DNA from: Acanthosepion esculentum
Lineage: Eukaryota > Mollusca > Cephalopoda > Sepiida > Sepiidae
Reading direction: 5' to 3'
Assembly (NCBI GenBank): GCA_964036315.1
Contig: OZ038485.1
Span: forward strand, 100,951,249 to 101,015,248
Length of the DNA stretch: 64,000 nucleotides
Positions within the stretch are counted from its first letter, which is position 1, and every line of letters begins with the position of its first letter. The position numbers and the translations under genes are program-made. The notes beneath the pieces are model-generated. The model worked only from the letters and a program-made list of their open reading frames with translations, made no database searches and was not told where the DNA came from. Positions 34,141-45,574 of this stretch are shown piece after piece.

Positions 34141-34830
34141 GTAGCGGATGTACATTGGATTACTAGAATAAATAACTCCTTACCGTAACTAAGTATCTAT
34201 AGACTCGAGCGATGATGGGATTTGGTAAAACACACACACACACACACACACACTTGTGTGTGTGCGCATGAGCATTTGCAAGTGCCTTTATCGAGAAGGC
34301 ATCAGGTATTGTGAAAAACACCAATACTCGTCCCTCCCTTGTCCAGATTCAAAACGCCAGCCAAAGAAAATCGTCCAAGGTTCATAACATCCAAACCAAC
34401 AACTTGAAACTCTTATCTCCGTTTTACTCAACAAAACCACAAGAAGCGACCCCATATCTCGGCCTGGATTTTCGTGTTTCGCTCTTTAATCTATCCATCT
34501 AATCAATACCCAATCCATCGATCACTCTTGTCATTCCTTATTCATACTGCTATTCTTTTCTTTTCTCTTCGGTCCAGCGTTGTGAAGTTGTTTTTCCTAA
34601 CTTTTTCCAATCAGCGCGGATCTCTTATCGTTATTCCCTTTCCTTTAGTCGAATCTTACACTGTGACCGATAAAGTCATACACTTACCTGATTCTTAAAA
34701 ACGTAGCATTATCCAAAGCATAGAAATTGTCGTATTATATTGGAGTATGATTGCGTGAGAGAGCAACATGCCATAGACGATAGAAGTAAAACTATATGAA
34801 GACCAACATAGCCATCATGATAAAGGTTTG
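34141..34830. other. No feature recognised
   Basis: CA run at 34230-34252, otherwise mixed sequence. The two plus-strand frames of 63 and 74 codons show no motif. Confidence 0.5.
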
Positions 34831-34835
34831 GGCAC

Positions 34836-35215
34836 CTCGACGTCGGGTAATGGCTAGCAAGCTTGTCTCTCACGATCAATTACGACTGAGTAGTAAGTTC
34901 CATCCTCACTGGGTGCCTCATACATTTGTTCTGTGCCACATGTCAGCTACGCTTAGAAAATCATTTAACGCACTTCGACGTGGTTAGCTAACTTGTCACG
35001 CTGGGTAGAGAGTTCGATCCTAACTGGTTGCCTCATACATTCGTCCTTGTGCCACATTCAAGCTATGATTAGAAAATCATAGAAAATCGACGTGGTGCAA
35101 TGGTTAGCAAACTAGTCTCGTTAGAAAAATTACGACTGAGTATTGAGTTCGATTCTAACTGGGTGCCATATAATTTCGAATATGTGCCACATCTTTGCTA
35201 CGCTGGGAAAATCAG
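34836..35215 (+). mobile_element. SINE-C: three tandem tRNA-like copies
   Basis: Copies at about 34840-34962, 34965-35080 and 35085-35212. Each has a TGGTTAGCAA-like A box, a GAGTTCGATCCTAACTGG-type B box (GTTCCATCC, GTTCGATCC, GTTCGATTC), GTGCCACAT and CGCT-GAAAATCA. The middle copy lacks the TTACGACTGAGTA segment. Confidence 0.8.
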
Positions 35216-35859
35216 CAGTCAAATAAGTGCATGCGAAGCTCGGTGTACGCGATATGCCGAGAGGTTCTGATAAATGAAGCGCTAAACCATATAGGGGGGA
35301 AGCAGTTAAAAATATATCCGAGTGAGGGTGCTCCCAAGTACTTAGATGAGACTACCAAGTCTCCATGACTGCCCCACGCTTCAGAATTTAAAAAAAAGAC
35401 ATTCCTGACACTCTCCCATAATACTGACCCACTACTTTTGGTCATGAACTGAATTCCGTGGTGCGTTTGATCCTAGAGACCATTACCAAATGGTTAAGAT
35501 CATGCAACTGACAAGCAAATCTGATACTGAACAGGGTTTTCACTGCAGTCCATCTTAATTCACCAAGTCAAAACAAAAGTCATTTTAACGCCTCCATTGA
35601 ATTAAGATCAGAAACCCGTATAGCCATGCCTGGTTTAATATCAGGGTATTTTTTCTTTTTACATTTTCACGCCATATGTCTTGTGGTCATCGCTAATGGG
35701 TGAGTGACAAGTTCCATGAATTCTTTAGCACCAACCTCAGTATCGTCATCGTCCTACTCGGTGAAGTCTCAACTTATCTTCGGATTTCCAAATTATCCAA
35801 TATCGATTCTAATTCCAATTTCACATCCATGACTTTAACCTTCGTAATCCGTTGCTTTC
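35216..35859. other. No feature recognised
   Basis: Mixed sequence; a 77-codon minus-strand frame (35212-35445) is unassigned. Confidence 0.5.
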
Positions 35860-36165
35860 TCAGTTCCCGGAGAAAGTCTTGGTATTGCCATCATTTCTCC
35901 ACCTTCTTCGGGTTTATTCTCTGATCCGCCAAGCATATCCAACTGGAAGGTACTCTTCTTTTATTTTTTTATTTTTTTGCTTTATTTACTATTATTACCA
36001 ATTCGGTTCCAATTTCCCGAAGAAAGTCTTGGTATTGCTATAATACCTTCTTCTCGGTTATTCTCTGATCCGCCAAGTGGAAGATACTCCTTTTTTTTCT
36101 TTTTTCTTTCTTTCTTTTTTTTTTTTTTTTTTTGCTTTATGACCACTATTATTACAGTCTGGTTT
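35860..36165. repeat. Tandem duplication, 150-bp period
   Basis: AGAAAGTCTTGGTATTGC at 35871 recurs at 36021, followed in both by CTTCTTC-GGTT and TATTCTCTGATCCGCCAAG and a T-rich tract with GCTTTAT. Confidence 0.85.
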
Positions 36166-37265
36166 CTTGCACCACGGATAGGGTGGTCGATCTGGGTATC
36201 GAAAGTATTTTCTGCTTTTTGTTTTACAATATTCTCTCCCGCTTTGTGTTTTTCGTCGTCTAAGCTATCGAAACCAAATTCTTTGCACAGTACACTGCTT
36301 TATCACTGTCGCCATCTTGTCGTTTCTTTGATTGAATTAATTTGGAGCCTAATTGTCAAATATGATATTTTTTTCAGTATTTCTGACGCGCTGAATAATT
36401 ACGATAAAATCAAGGTAAAAAAAAATCTAATTTTGAGTCTTTCACTTCTGAGATAAAGAATTTGTTTTATTAGCTTTCTTTATCGTGTTGTTTTTTCACA
36501 GGGTTTTTGGGTCGATATAGTTTATGTTGATTAAAGCCAAAAACTTGAAATGAGAATAAATGCACTCATATACCAACACCTCACTTTGAAAAAAAGAAAA
36601 CTGCTAACAAATTACCATCTGAATCCATTGTAGTGGGTTTATTCCCTTGAGTTCGATGTTCATTGGTTAATCAGGTTTCACGTGCATTCGACTTGTTAAA
36701 CAAATGTTAGTATAACTTATGGCGTTCCGAATTAAGGGAGAGACGACGCGTCCCTTTGAAGTTTGAAAAAATTAGCGGATTCCAAGCCTAACAGAAAAAC
36801 TGCAAATATTGCTTTATGCAAGTATATAATTTTATTTTAATTCTCTCAAATTCTATGATAATGTATGTTTGTGAATGCGTGCGTATGTATGTATGTCTAG
36901 AAAACATTGTTAGTTTTTTGCATGTTGATTTGGGAAGGTTTTTCTTTTACAAACGTGCCAGTTCTTTTAGTTAAACATACGTTAGATTATTTCAGAATGG
37001 ATTCAATAAAAATTGGTGATGTAATATATTTTCGACGTGTGTTTATAGTTGGTAATATTGCTATTAGTAATAATTAATAACTCCGCGCTTAAACACAAAC
37101 ACACGTCCTTAGACAGACACGCACAAATACACACACACATACACACGCTTCCGTCTATCGTCCGGTTCGCACTTCTCCATAGTCTCTATGTTTCTCCTTA
37201 GTTTCCTGTTTAAGACTGAGCTTCCGGTTGCTTCTAAAGTCTTTTTTTGTTTTCATTCTCTCTCA
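36166..37265. other. No feature recognised
   Basis: T-rich then mixed sequence with short CA-like tracts near 37097-37144. No gene or known repeat. Confidence 0.5.
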
Positions 37266-37330
37266 CTTCCAGTATCCCCTTGCACCTCAGTGGCATTATC
37301 ACCTTGCTTGGGGTGAAATGATTAAGAAAA
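37266..37330 (+). mobile_element. LINE-B 3' terminus only
   Basis: CAGTGGCATTATCACCTTGC and TTGGGGTGAAATGATTAA match the last 50 bp of LINE-B at 45.97 kb, followed by an A-rich end. An extremely 5'-truncated insertion. Confidence 0.7.
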
Positions 37331-37479
37331 ATATCCAGGTAACAAATTGAGGTTGTTGCAATGTTGCATAGAGTTTGCAAAAATATTTGGTTCGAAACTC
37401 CCCACCTACCCGCAGCTTTACCTTTTTATATTCTAATGTTGACCCAAGAGCCAGTCAAGGTAGAGAGTTAGCGTAAGAA

Positions 37480-37985
37480 AAGTCAAGGAATGATGTTCAT
37501 TGGTTTAGGCAGGAAAGATAACGGTTAACCCTAGACTTGATTCCGTCAAGATATTAGTGAGTGGGAAGACATCTTGCCGGCGGTCTGTTACACAGAGCGG
37601 CAGTTCTGTCCGAGTAGAAATTACTTCTTACTATTGGAATACAAGGCTAAGGAGGATGATTCGCCACTGTGTACGCAAACATGGCGGGTCCCACTTGCAA
37701 AGGTCAGGGCTGTGGGACTAAGCGATGTACCTCATCAGAACACATACCGTGGAAATACCGATAAAACAACGAGACGCTCGCAACGTTTCGTCTGTTGGTC
37801 GTGAAGTAGAAAATAATTCATCGCCCACAAATTCGCGTAGATGCTTTTGAACGCTATCGAAACAGGAAAGTCGGGATTGGGCACATCCAGTCCAGATATG
37901 ACTGCAATACTTCATTTCCGGTCTGATCTGCATTCTTGTAAAGATAGAATATAGCATGACTTATAACATTGCAAATACGATGCCT
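37480..37985 (-). mobile_element. LINE-B2 C-terminal fragment
   Basis: Minus-strand frames read RPEMKYCSHIWTGCAQS and CFDSVQKHLREFVGDELFS, then YRYFHGMCSDEVHRLVPQP, RTAAL-CNRPPARC and GIKSRVNRYLSCLNQ. This is the end of a jockey/CR1-type polyprotein from the IRP-EYC block to the last helix. It has about two frameshifts and internal stops. Confidence 0.85.
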
Positions 37986-38115
37986 TGTGGCATCCGACGA
38001 TTCATCATCGATGAGGTCGCATGTATTCTGAAGATTCAGCTCTTTGTTCAACTTTGGTGCACACTGCTAGCGGAGCGGTCATGTTTACACTGTAAGAGCA
38101 GCACGAAAACTGGCG
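37986..38115 (+). mobile_element. Mariner-II fragment
   Basis: The frame reads RRFIIDEVACILKIQ, the second DNA-binding helix region of a mariner transposase. The right end TGCTAGCGGAGCGGTCATG, with TTTACACTGTAAGAGCAGCA, is the inverse of the left end of the element at 39.8 kb. It is the right portion of a second copy of that short element. Confidence 0.7.
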
Positions 38116-38164
38116 TGATCAAGCACATTAACAGAAAAGGGATAACGACATCCAAGAAGATGTT

Positions 38165-38630
38165 AGATACATTATTTACATTATTCGGATTATTGTCCTC
38201 ATCTTTGTTACAACGTTTCGGCCGTTGTACGCTCCGGCCTTCTTCAGGTGGTTGGAATGTCGAACTGAACCCTTTATTTCGCTCACTGGGGTAGACTGTT
38301 CTAGTTCCACGTGCCATGTGTTTAATGGATGTCAGTTATGAGTTATCTCTCTAGGCTCCGCCTTCTTCAGGTGGTTGGAATGTCAAACTGAACCCTTTAT
38401 TTCGTTCACTGGGGAAGACTCTTAACTGACATCCATTAAAGAAATGGCACGTGGAACTAGAACAGTCTACCCCAGTGAGCGAGATAAAGGGTTCAGTTCG
38501 ACATTCCAACCACCTGAAGAAGACCGGAGCGTACAACGGCCGAAACGTTGTAACAGATATGGCGACAACGATGAGGACAATAGTCCGAATAATGTAAATA
38601 ATGTACATAATACCACATCTCAGAAATATA
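38165..38630. mobile_element. SINE-B inverted array: two minus pieces and one plus piece
   Basis: A minus-strand copy (38165-38345), a short minus-strand core piece (38352-38412) and a plus-strand copy (38420-38630) share CACGTGGAACTAGAACAGTC, AAATAAAGGGTTCAGTTC, the CCTGAAGAAG core and the 3' AATAATGTAAATAATG. The outer copies are over 90 percent alike by eye and would form a hairpin of about 170 bp. No tRNA-like head in any piece. Confidence 0.9.
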
Positions 38631-38704
38631 GACAGAATATATTGGATGCCATATACATCATCTAAACTAGGGATCCTCAAAAAGAAAAATAGAAATAGAA
38701 ATTC

Positions 38705-38780
38705 TATACTCCCTATAATTATTATATTATATTATTATATTATATTATTATATTATATTATATTATATTATATTATTATT
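38705..38780. repeat. ATT/ATATT microsatellite
   Basis: Mixed TTATA, TATTA and TTATTA units. Confidence 0.9.
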
Positions 38781-38904
38781 GCAAAGTGAAGAAAAATATT
38801 TTGATGCTATTTGACCAGTGCGAAATCTTTCAACTACACCAATTCGCAATGGCACAATAACAACGTTGACGATGAGAGATAAGTTTGGCGGTCATGAAAA
38901 TTGT

Positions 38905-39450
38905 TTGTTTTTTTTTAATCCTTTCACCCCAAGCAAGGCTGAAATGCGACTAGTACGCAGGGGGGTGGCTACAGGAAATGAAAATGAGAGAAAAGACTGA
39001 GTATAGCGAGGATTGAGGAAAGAACAAAAGATGAACGGGATTCAAGAAGATAGAAGATGGCGATTGACTGTTGCATTTAAATTTTTGAAGATTGTAGTTA
39101 TCAAGGAAGCAAGTAAACGGAAGGGAGATTCACAGGCGGGAAGTGCGAGAAAAGAAACTGTTGGAGTAGAAAGGGATGTTAAATTTAAATATTTCAACAG
39201 GAAAAAGGATGGAACCTAGATGCCAATCTAGCAGCACGTTTAAATTCATGTAGTCGGGGCACCATGAAAAAAAAATTCGTCAGAGCAGTTGCCATGAAAA
39301 TGTTTACAGAATATCGTCGGCGGGAAAGTGACTGGAGTCGAGATACCAGGTTAGGATCAATTACATTATCTGATCCTTCTTTGGATTTTGTCAAGAAGAT
39401 CGAGATGAACAGCAGGAGAAACATATTAGATACTGAAGCAGTATTCAATG
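38905..39450 (-). mobile_element. LINE-B 3' half with 3' UTR and poly(A)
   Basis: Read on the minus strand: DPNLVSRLQSLSRRRYSVNI, then MVPRLHEFKRAARLASRFHPF, then after frameshifts the RLWNS region, the 3' UTR ending TACTAGTCGCATTTCAGCC and TTGGGGTGAAAGG, and an A tract (T run at 38909-38917 on plus). This copy extends furthest upstream of the LINE-B set. Confidence 0.88.
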
Positions 39451-39816
39451 CATAGACGAATGGTAGATTTGTTAATGTGCAAGATTAACTCTGAGGAGAA
39501 AAATTTCTTGCACGACACAGTGAACCAAATTTCATTGCAGGAGATGCATATATTGTCTCCAGACTCCAAGTCATTTGAAAACGTGAGGTCAAGATTGAGT
39601 GCAACATGACAGTAACATTACTACAACGCTACAAATCACCCAACCAAAATACAAATTTACAAGAATGTTCCTTGTTCGCTGGGTTTTGTATCATTGAAGA
39701 CGATTACTTCCGTGTATTCTGGGATAGGTTCTATGAATAGGAGGGTGAAAAATTATCCGTTCTTTTTCCATAACATATATTTAGGTTTGTCACATTGTCT
39801 TTTGTTCATGCGCACC
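39451..39816. other. No feature recognised
   Basis: Mixed-composition sequence; nothing identified. Confidence 0.5.
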
Positions 39817-39818
39817 TA

Positions 39819-40301
39819 TAGTTAGTACTATTGTGGTCACGTGAGCGAAGTTTGGGCTTGATCGCGACAGTTCTATTGCTGCTGTTACGGTGTAAACATG
39901 GTCGCTCCGCTAGTGGTGTGCAACAACAAGGAACAAAGAGCAGTGATCTGATTTCTCTGGTAGGGAGGTGTATTGGGGCTGAAATACATCGGAGGCGTTT
40001 AATAAAATACGATGAGAGTGCACTACAGTGTAAAAGTCTGTATAAGTAGATCAAGAAATTTAAAAGTGGACAGACAAGATGTGACTCACGAAGAAAGGCG
40101 ACATGACACTCGTCAACTTCTACCACTGACGAGAGTATTCAGCAAGTTCGATAGATGGTAATGGTGAACTGACGAGTTATCATCGATGAGGTCACATGTA
40201 TTCTGAAAATTCAGATCTTTGTTAATCTTTGGTGCAAACTGCTAGCATAGCGGCTATGTTTACATTGTAACAGCAGCACGGAACCACAGTTGTGCCAACT
40301 A
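39819..40301 (+). mobile_element. Mariner-II short element with long imperfect inverted termini
   Basis: Left end TAGTTAGTACTATTGTGGTC with ACGTG, then GCTGCTGTTACGGTGTAAAC and GCTCCGCTAGTGGTGTGC. The right end is the inverse of these with substitutions and a gap; TA lies outside each end (39817-39818, 40302-40303). Between them is the N-terminal third of a mariner transposase: IGAEIHRRRLIKYDESALQC, then KKFKSGQTRCDSRRKAT, SSTSTTDESIQQVR and VIIDEVTCILKI, with frameshifts. The catalytic domain is entirely missing. Confidence 0.8.
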
Positions 40302-41012
40302 TAAACACAGATAAGGAGAAAGCAGTGCGGTAAAATGAAAGATATGTTATGGTGAAAATACGGTTAATGTTTTTACTTACCCTCGTATATGCAAAATATA
40401 TTTAAAGCTAAATCATTTTTTTTTTCGATATCACATTTGAGCAGATAGGATCTTCTTCTGTTTCAGCTTGAAATCAACGTTCTTGTCTTTATTTGATAGC
40501 GAGATTAACTTTTTTTTATTCTTTGTAGATTCAGAAAATCAACTTTAATTTGAAATCCCTCTAACAAAAACCAAACAAGCTAACATTTCGGAGATTTTAG
40601 TCTGGCATTCTTTTCAACTGAGCCGGTCGGACAACTGTAAAATTTGGTCGTTAATTGGTCTCCTCTGAACAAGGCGCATGTTCCCGATCATCCATAATTG
40701 CCTCTTGTTTATGTTTCATTCGTGGCTAATTTCTTGGGAATGGGACTCACGGGAAGAGACAACGGAATGGAAAGCTAGGGATTCTGCCCAGAGAACATGA
40801 TCATTTGTGGATTGTATCATCAGAAAAAAAAGTGTTGCCAAATTTGCTTAAGTAGACAATGAAAACAAAATATGAACCTGAATATATTAATAAAAGAATT
40901 ATATACAGCGGTGGGCTTAAAAGATCTCGAACATTTAACCAAATCCGTCATTATCCGATTTCGATGCGGAAGATTTTCTTCCCAGTCGTATAGAACAATT
41001 TTCAGTAATCTT

Positions 41013-41015
<3 letters not shown>
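40302..41015. other. No feature recognised
   Basis: Mixed AT-rich sequence. Confidence 0.5.
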
Positions 41016-41019
<4 letters not shown>

Positions 41020-41102
<83 letters not shown>

Positions 41103-41116
41103 CATATATATATATA

Positions 41117-41185
<69 letters not shown>

Positions 41186-41188
41186 GAA
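41020..41188. repeat. CT/TA microsatellite with ATGCAT interruptions
   Basis: CT run (41021-41045), then TA runs to 41186 with TGTATGCA and TGCA interruptions. Confidence 0.97.
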
Positions 41189-41189
41189 G

Positions 41190-41405
41190 AATTATAGTCT
41201 TAAAGGGTGCTATATTTATGGGATAAAGTGCTCAATATCAGAGATAGAGCGTGTGTAAATATAAAAGTGAACATAGAAGTCAACACTTAGAGGCGACAGT
41301 CTGTTTCATGCTAGTGCAATCGTCAGGCAACTAGTGCTGTTATTTTTCTCGGCTATTTATATATAAGGGTCAGTGGTGCATTGTGGGTAGTCTATTTTGG
41401 CGGTT
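41190..41405 (-). mobile_element. Element with a second-family hammerhead
   Basis: Inverse of 25395-25605. No coding sequence. Next to TA microsatellite on its right-hand (minus-strand 3') side. The hammerhead candidate lies at 41284-41336. Confidence 0.75.
41284..41336 (-). ncRNA. Candidate type I hammerhead ribozyme
   Basis: On the minus strand: stem I CACTAG-TT-GC pairs with GC-CT-CTA-A-GTG through an internal loop and one bulge. Core CTGACGA is at 41320-41326 (CUGANGA consensus). Stem II is TTGC-ACTA-GCAT, with a U-U mismatch where a G-C pair is expected. GAAA follows, then stem III ACA-GAC-TGT and cleavage triplet GUC, with cut predicted between 41295 and 41294. The weak stem II makes activity uncertain. 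Confidence 0.6.
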
Positions 41406-41710
41406 ACTTTTACCGGAAGTCGCTTATTTCTTTCTTTATTTATTTATGTCAAATTATTTTGCTTGTTTTTTTTTTTGTTTTTTTTATTTTTTATCTTATA
41501 TATTTATTTTTTATTTTGATCGGCGTTTTTAATTAACGTAGTAAAAATTTGTTTATATAGCTTATTGTTGGTAGTCTATTATAGCGGTCATTTACCGGAA
41601 GTCGTTTATTTGCTTATTTATTTGGGTCAAATTGTTTTGCTTGTTTTTATTTATTTTCATTTTTATTTTTTATCTTACATATTTGTTTATTTGTCATTGA
41701 TTAAAGCTAT
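41388..41710. repeat. Direct duplication, offset about 183 bp
   Basis: TAGTCTATTTTGGCGGTTAC and ACCGGAAGTCGCTTATT near 41389 recur near 41571 with substitutions, each followed by a TTTATTT-rich stretch and TTTTGCTTG. Confidence 0.8.
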
Positions 41711-42300
41711 TTGTTGAATTTTGGGGTGGAATGTTGTGGTTTGTTTGAACAAAGAGTGAGAGCGGGTCAGACCCAAAATTATTTATCTCTTCAAATTTTG
41801 AGAGAGTGAAAAAGAGAGAAAAACAAGATCAAGAGAGAGAGAGAGAGAGAGAGCGAGTCAGACCCAAAAGTATTTATACCATTTCAAATTTTGCAATTTA
41901 AAAAAAAATATTTACAGTAAAGGAAGGATTTTAGAATTAGATACTTTCTGGGGATAGAAACAAAGTTGGGAGTCGGGGCTGTTATACATATTCACCGTAG
42001 TCTGAATATAGAAAATCAACGTAAGTAATTTGTTCAATGAAACAGCACCAATATCTAGTAGCAGCTGTTCAGTAATTCTTAAGGTCTTCCATCTCAGAGG
42101 TTGGCAGTGGATATTCGGAGAGAAAACAAAATGGCCGCCTTTATACACGTCGGATTGAATATTCCAAGTCTTCTGATTGGTTACCCTCTATTGCTGGATT
42201 ATAAAATGTATCAGCTCATTTTGGTTTGCTCACTAGTATACACCATGTACACAAAAATTGTAACAGGGGCTTATGGTCATATTACGTTTAAACACCGCTT
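41711..42300. other. No gene; GA run
   Basis: GA run at 41834-41855. AGACCCAAAA occurs twice (41769 and 41861). Nothing else recognised. Confidence 0.5.
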
Positions 42301-42304
42301 CCTG

Positions 42305-42665
42305 TGCGATGACGTTAAGCAACGTTCAGTCTGGTCAGTATCTATGTGGGTGACTGGTATGGAATACAAGGTGCTGTAATCGTGGATGTGCTGTTGGTGC
42401 AGCAGATAATAATTTGGAATTGTTCATCGTTGAGCCGAGTTCCAATTTCAGTTGGGTTCGTTATATTCACTTACATGTTAATACCCTTGAGAATGGTATA
42501 AAGCCAGCTCTTCTCCACCAGCTATGTCTAATTAGTAAGACATCTCACAAAACCATTATTCTTTTTTTATAAAATCTGACAATCCAAAAATATTTTCTGA
42601 CATTGAATAACCTGCAAAAGTTTGATAAGCCGTAAAGAACGAACCAATCAATCAATAAAAGAAAT
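42305..42665 (+). mobile_element. SINE-A: 5S + tRNA composite, second copy
   Basis: 5S-like part GACGTTAAGCAACGTTCAG, CTGGTCAGTATCTATG, GGGTGACTGGTATGGAATAC and GGTGCTGTAA (42309-42379). tRNA-like part to GAGCCGAGTTCCAATTTC, body CGTTATATTCACTTACATG, and tail TTGAATAACCTGC, TTTGATAAGCCGTAAAG. The 92-codon frame overlapping it is chance. Confidence 0.85.
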
Positions 42666-43016
42666 GAATGGGGGAAAAATGGATGAAAATATATTCATTC
42701 AACCGAGAGAAATCTTAGCTCGGTGACTCTCAATCATTTTGCTCAATGGATACTTTTCTCCCTAATTCACAATGTCATCCACCTCTTTTCGATTTCAAAA
42801 GATAAATTCCAAATAATATGCATATATTATAGAAAATCTTCATTCTTTTCCATATTAGCACATATACATTTATATGGATTATACTTTTATAGAGCAATTT
42901 TACAAGTTTAATAGCAATAGAAAATGTTGATGGATTTTAAAACTTGAATACATGTATTTGTTTTAATTCATAACTAATTATTAAATAAATAAACTGAAGC
43001 ATACTTCAATAAACAG
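42666..43016. other. No feature recognised
   Basis: AT-rich. Confidence 0.5.
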
Positions 43017-44640
43017 AAAGTTCAGTCAAATACCCGAGTATTGTAATCCGATAAAAATGTTCAATAAAATACATGGGTATGGTAATCAGTTAAGAAAATG
43101 TTCAATAGAATACTTGGGTATTTTAATTCGATAAACAAAAAGTTCAATAAAATACCTGGGTATTGTAATCCAATAAAAAATGTTCAATAAAATACATGGG
43201 AATTGTAATCCGTTAAGAAAATGTTCAATAAAATACCCGGGTATTTTAATTCGATTAAAAAAAGTTCAATAAAATAACCGGGTACTGTAATTCGATAAAC
43301 AAAAAGTTCAATAATATACCTGGGTATTGTAATTCGATAAATAAAAATTTCAATAAATACTATTGTAATTCCTTAAACAAAAGGTTCAATAAAATGCCTG
43401 GTTATTGGAATTCGCTAACCAAAAAGTTCCATAAATACCTGGCTATTGTAAATCGTTAAACAAAAAGTTCAATAAAACACCTAAGTATTGTAATCCAATA
43501 AAAAATTTCAATAAAATATATGGGCATTGTAATCCGTTAAGATATTGTTAAAAAAATACCTGGGTATTTTAATTCGATAAACAAAAAGGTTCAATAAAAT
43601 ACCTGGGTATTGGAATTCGATAAACAAAAAGTTCAATAAATACCTGGGATTTGTAATTCGTTAAACAAAAGGTTCACTAAAATACCTGTGTATTGTAATC
43701 CAATAAAAATGTTCAATAAAATACATGGGTATTGTAATCCGTTAAGAAAATTCCCAATAAAATAACTGGGTATTTTTTATTCGATAAACAAAAAGTTCAA
43801 TAAAATAAATTGTAATCCAATATAAATGTTTAGTAAAATACCTGGGTATTTTAATTCGCTAAACAAAATGTTCAATAAAATACCTGGGTATTTTAATTTG
43901 ATAAATAAAAATTCAATAAAATACCTGGGTATTTTAATTCGATAAACAAAATATTCAATAAAATACCTGGGTATTTTAATTCGATAAACAAAATATTCAA
44001 TAAAATACCTGGGTATTGTAATTCGATAAACAACAAGTTCAATAATATGCCTGGGTATTGTAATTCTACAAAACAAAAATATCAATAAATACCTGGCTAT
44101 TGCAATTCGTTAAACAAAAAGTTCAATAAAATCCTGAAATTGTAATCAAATAAAAAATGTTAATAAAATACATGGGTATTTTAATTCGATAAACAATAAA
44201 TTCAATAAAATACCTAGGTATTGTAATTCGATAGACAAAAGGTTCAATAATTATGTGGGTATTGTAATTCGATAAACAAAAGTTCAATAAATACTTGGCT
44301 ATTGTAATTCGATAAACAAAAGTTCAATAAATACTTGGCTATTGTAATTCGTTAAACAAAAGGTTCAATAAAATACCTGAGTATTGGAATTCGATAAACA
44401 AAAACTTCAATAAATACATGGCTATTGTAATTCGTTAAAGAAAGGTTCAATAAACACCTAGCTATTGTAATTCGTTAAACAAAAGTTTCAATAAAATACC
44501 TGGGTATTGGAATTCGATAAACAAAAGGTTCAATAAAATAACTGGGTATTTTAATTCGATAAACACAAAGTTCAATAAACTACCTGCGTATTGTAATTCG
44601 ATAAAGAAAGAGTTTAATAAAAGGTCAGGGTATTTAAATT
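43017..44640. repeat. 42-bp minisatellite, about 38 copies
   Basis: The unit is built from TTCAATAAAATACCTGGG, TATTGTAATTCGATAAAC and AAAAAG, with deletions that give some 36-40 bp units. Because 42 is divisible by three, one minus-strand frame stays open for 102 codons as a 14-residue repeat (IPRYFIEYFVYRIK type). Units around 43900-44030 are the most uniform. Confidence 0.95.
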
Positions 44641-45574
44641 GATTTTATTCTCATAGAATGAGAAACTTGTGAAAATGTAAAACATTTTCCATGCCCCTAC
44701 CTGGTCTAAAATACCCCCCTATGTGAGAACCGCCTCTCAGCTAGTTCTTCTTATATTTTTTTTAGAAGATATGTTTTATCACAAAAAGATGCGTCCAAAT
44801 TGACTTAACTGATCAATGAAATTTAAATATGAAACAGGAAGTATTAAACAATAAGTATAATATACTTATAAGTCTATGAGTGCTGTTGATGCAGTGTAAT
44901 CCAGGACTACAATGGTCTGGTCCTTGCAAATTAAAATCATTCCCTCCGCACTGGGCAATTCTGGTGAGAATGGATGTTTTAAAAAAATTAACAAGGCCTC
45001 TCAAAAGTCTGATGCTCGTTCCGTAGCTTCAACAGCCATCTAGCATAACGGGGTCAACTGGGATCATTAGCTCTGCAGGGGATATGCTATATCCATTGTG
45101 CCCATTCAGAAGGATCTTTTTTTTTATTTCAAGTTGGAAAGCGTCTTTTCTTTGCAACTGATGTACGTCTGAAAAAGTTGGATGAAATATTAGTTTGCGG
45201 TATAGAAAACAAGACAGTCCAGTTGATTATGAAATTCTAAATATAAAATAACATACATTGCGACTTTTAAATCCATTGTCATTATCCAAATAGGTATTCT
45301 TATTCATCTAGTATTCGTAATGAAACATTTTAAGATATATGTACTGCAAAACTTCTATACATTGCATAGGGAATTTATGTTACAGGAAAAAAAAATTTAT
45401 AAAAGAAGTAATATTTTAATTTATTTTGCAATAAGTAATATTTTCAATAAAATGAGTAATGATTTAATTTATTTAACTGATATCCCTTTATTTAAATTTG
45501 AATGCATAAAAGTTTTTTTTTCTTTACAAGGAATTTCGGATCAGCCAAATCAAAATCGAGAAATTTAACTTATA
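44641..45574. other. No feature recognised
   Basis: AT-rich with a GC-richer patch (44880-45110). The 82-codon frame (45320-45568) has no motif. Confidence 0.5.

Noticed and set aside
34836..35215. Cluster of true tRNA genes
   Set aside because: A- and B-box-like sequences are present, but there is no cloverleaf with paired acceptor or anticodon arms and the body is SINE-like.
42101..42379. 92-codon frame with a hydrophobic middle
   Set aside because: Its 3' third is SINE-A 5S-like sequence, and the rest shows no conserved motif.
43017..44640. CRISPR array
   Set aside because: Units are contiguous and degenerate with no constant repeat and unique spacer pattern. The context is eukaryotic.
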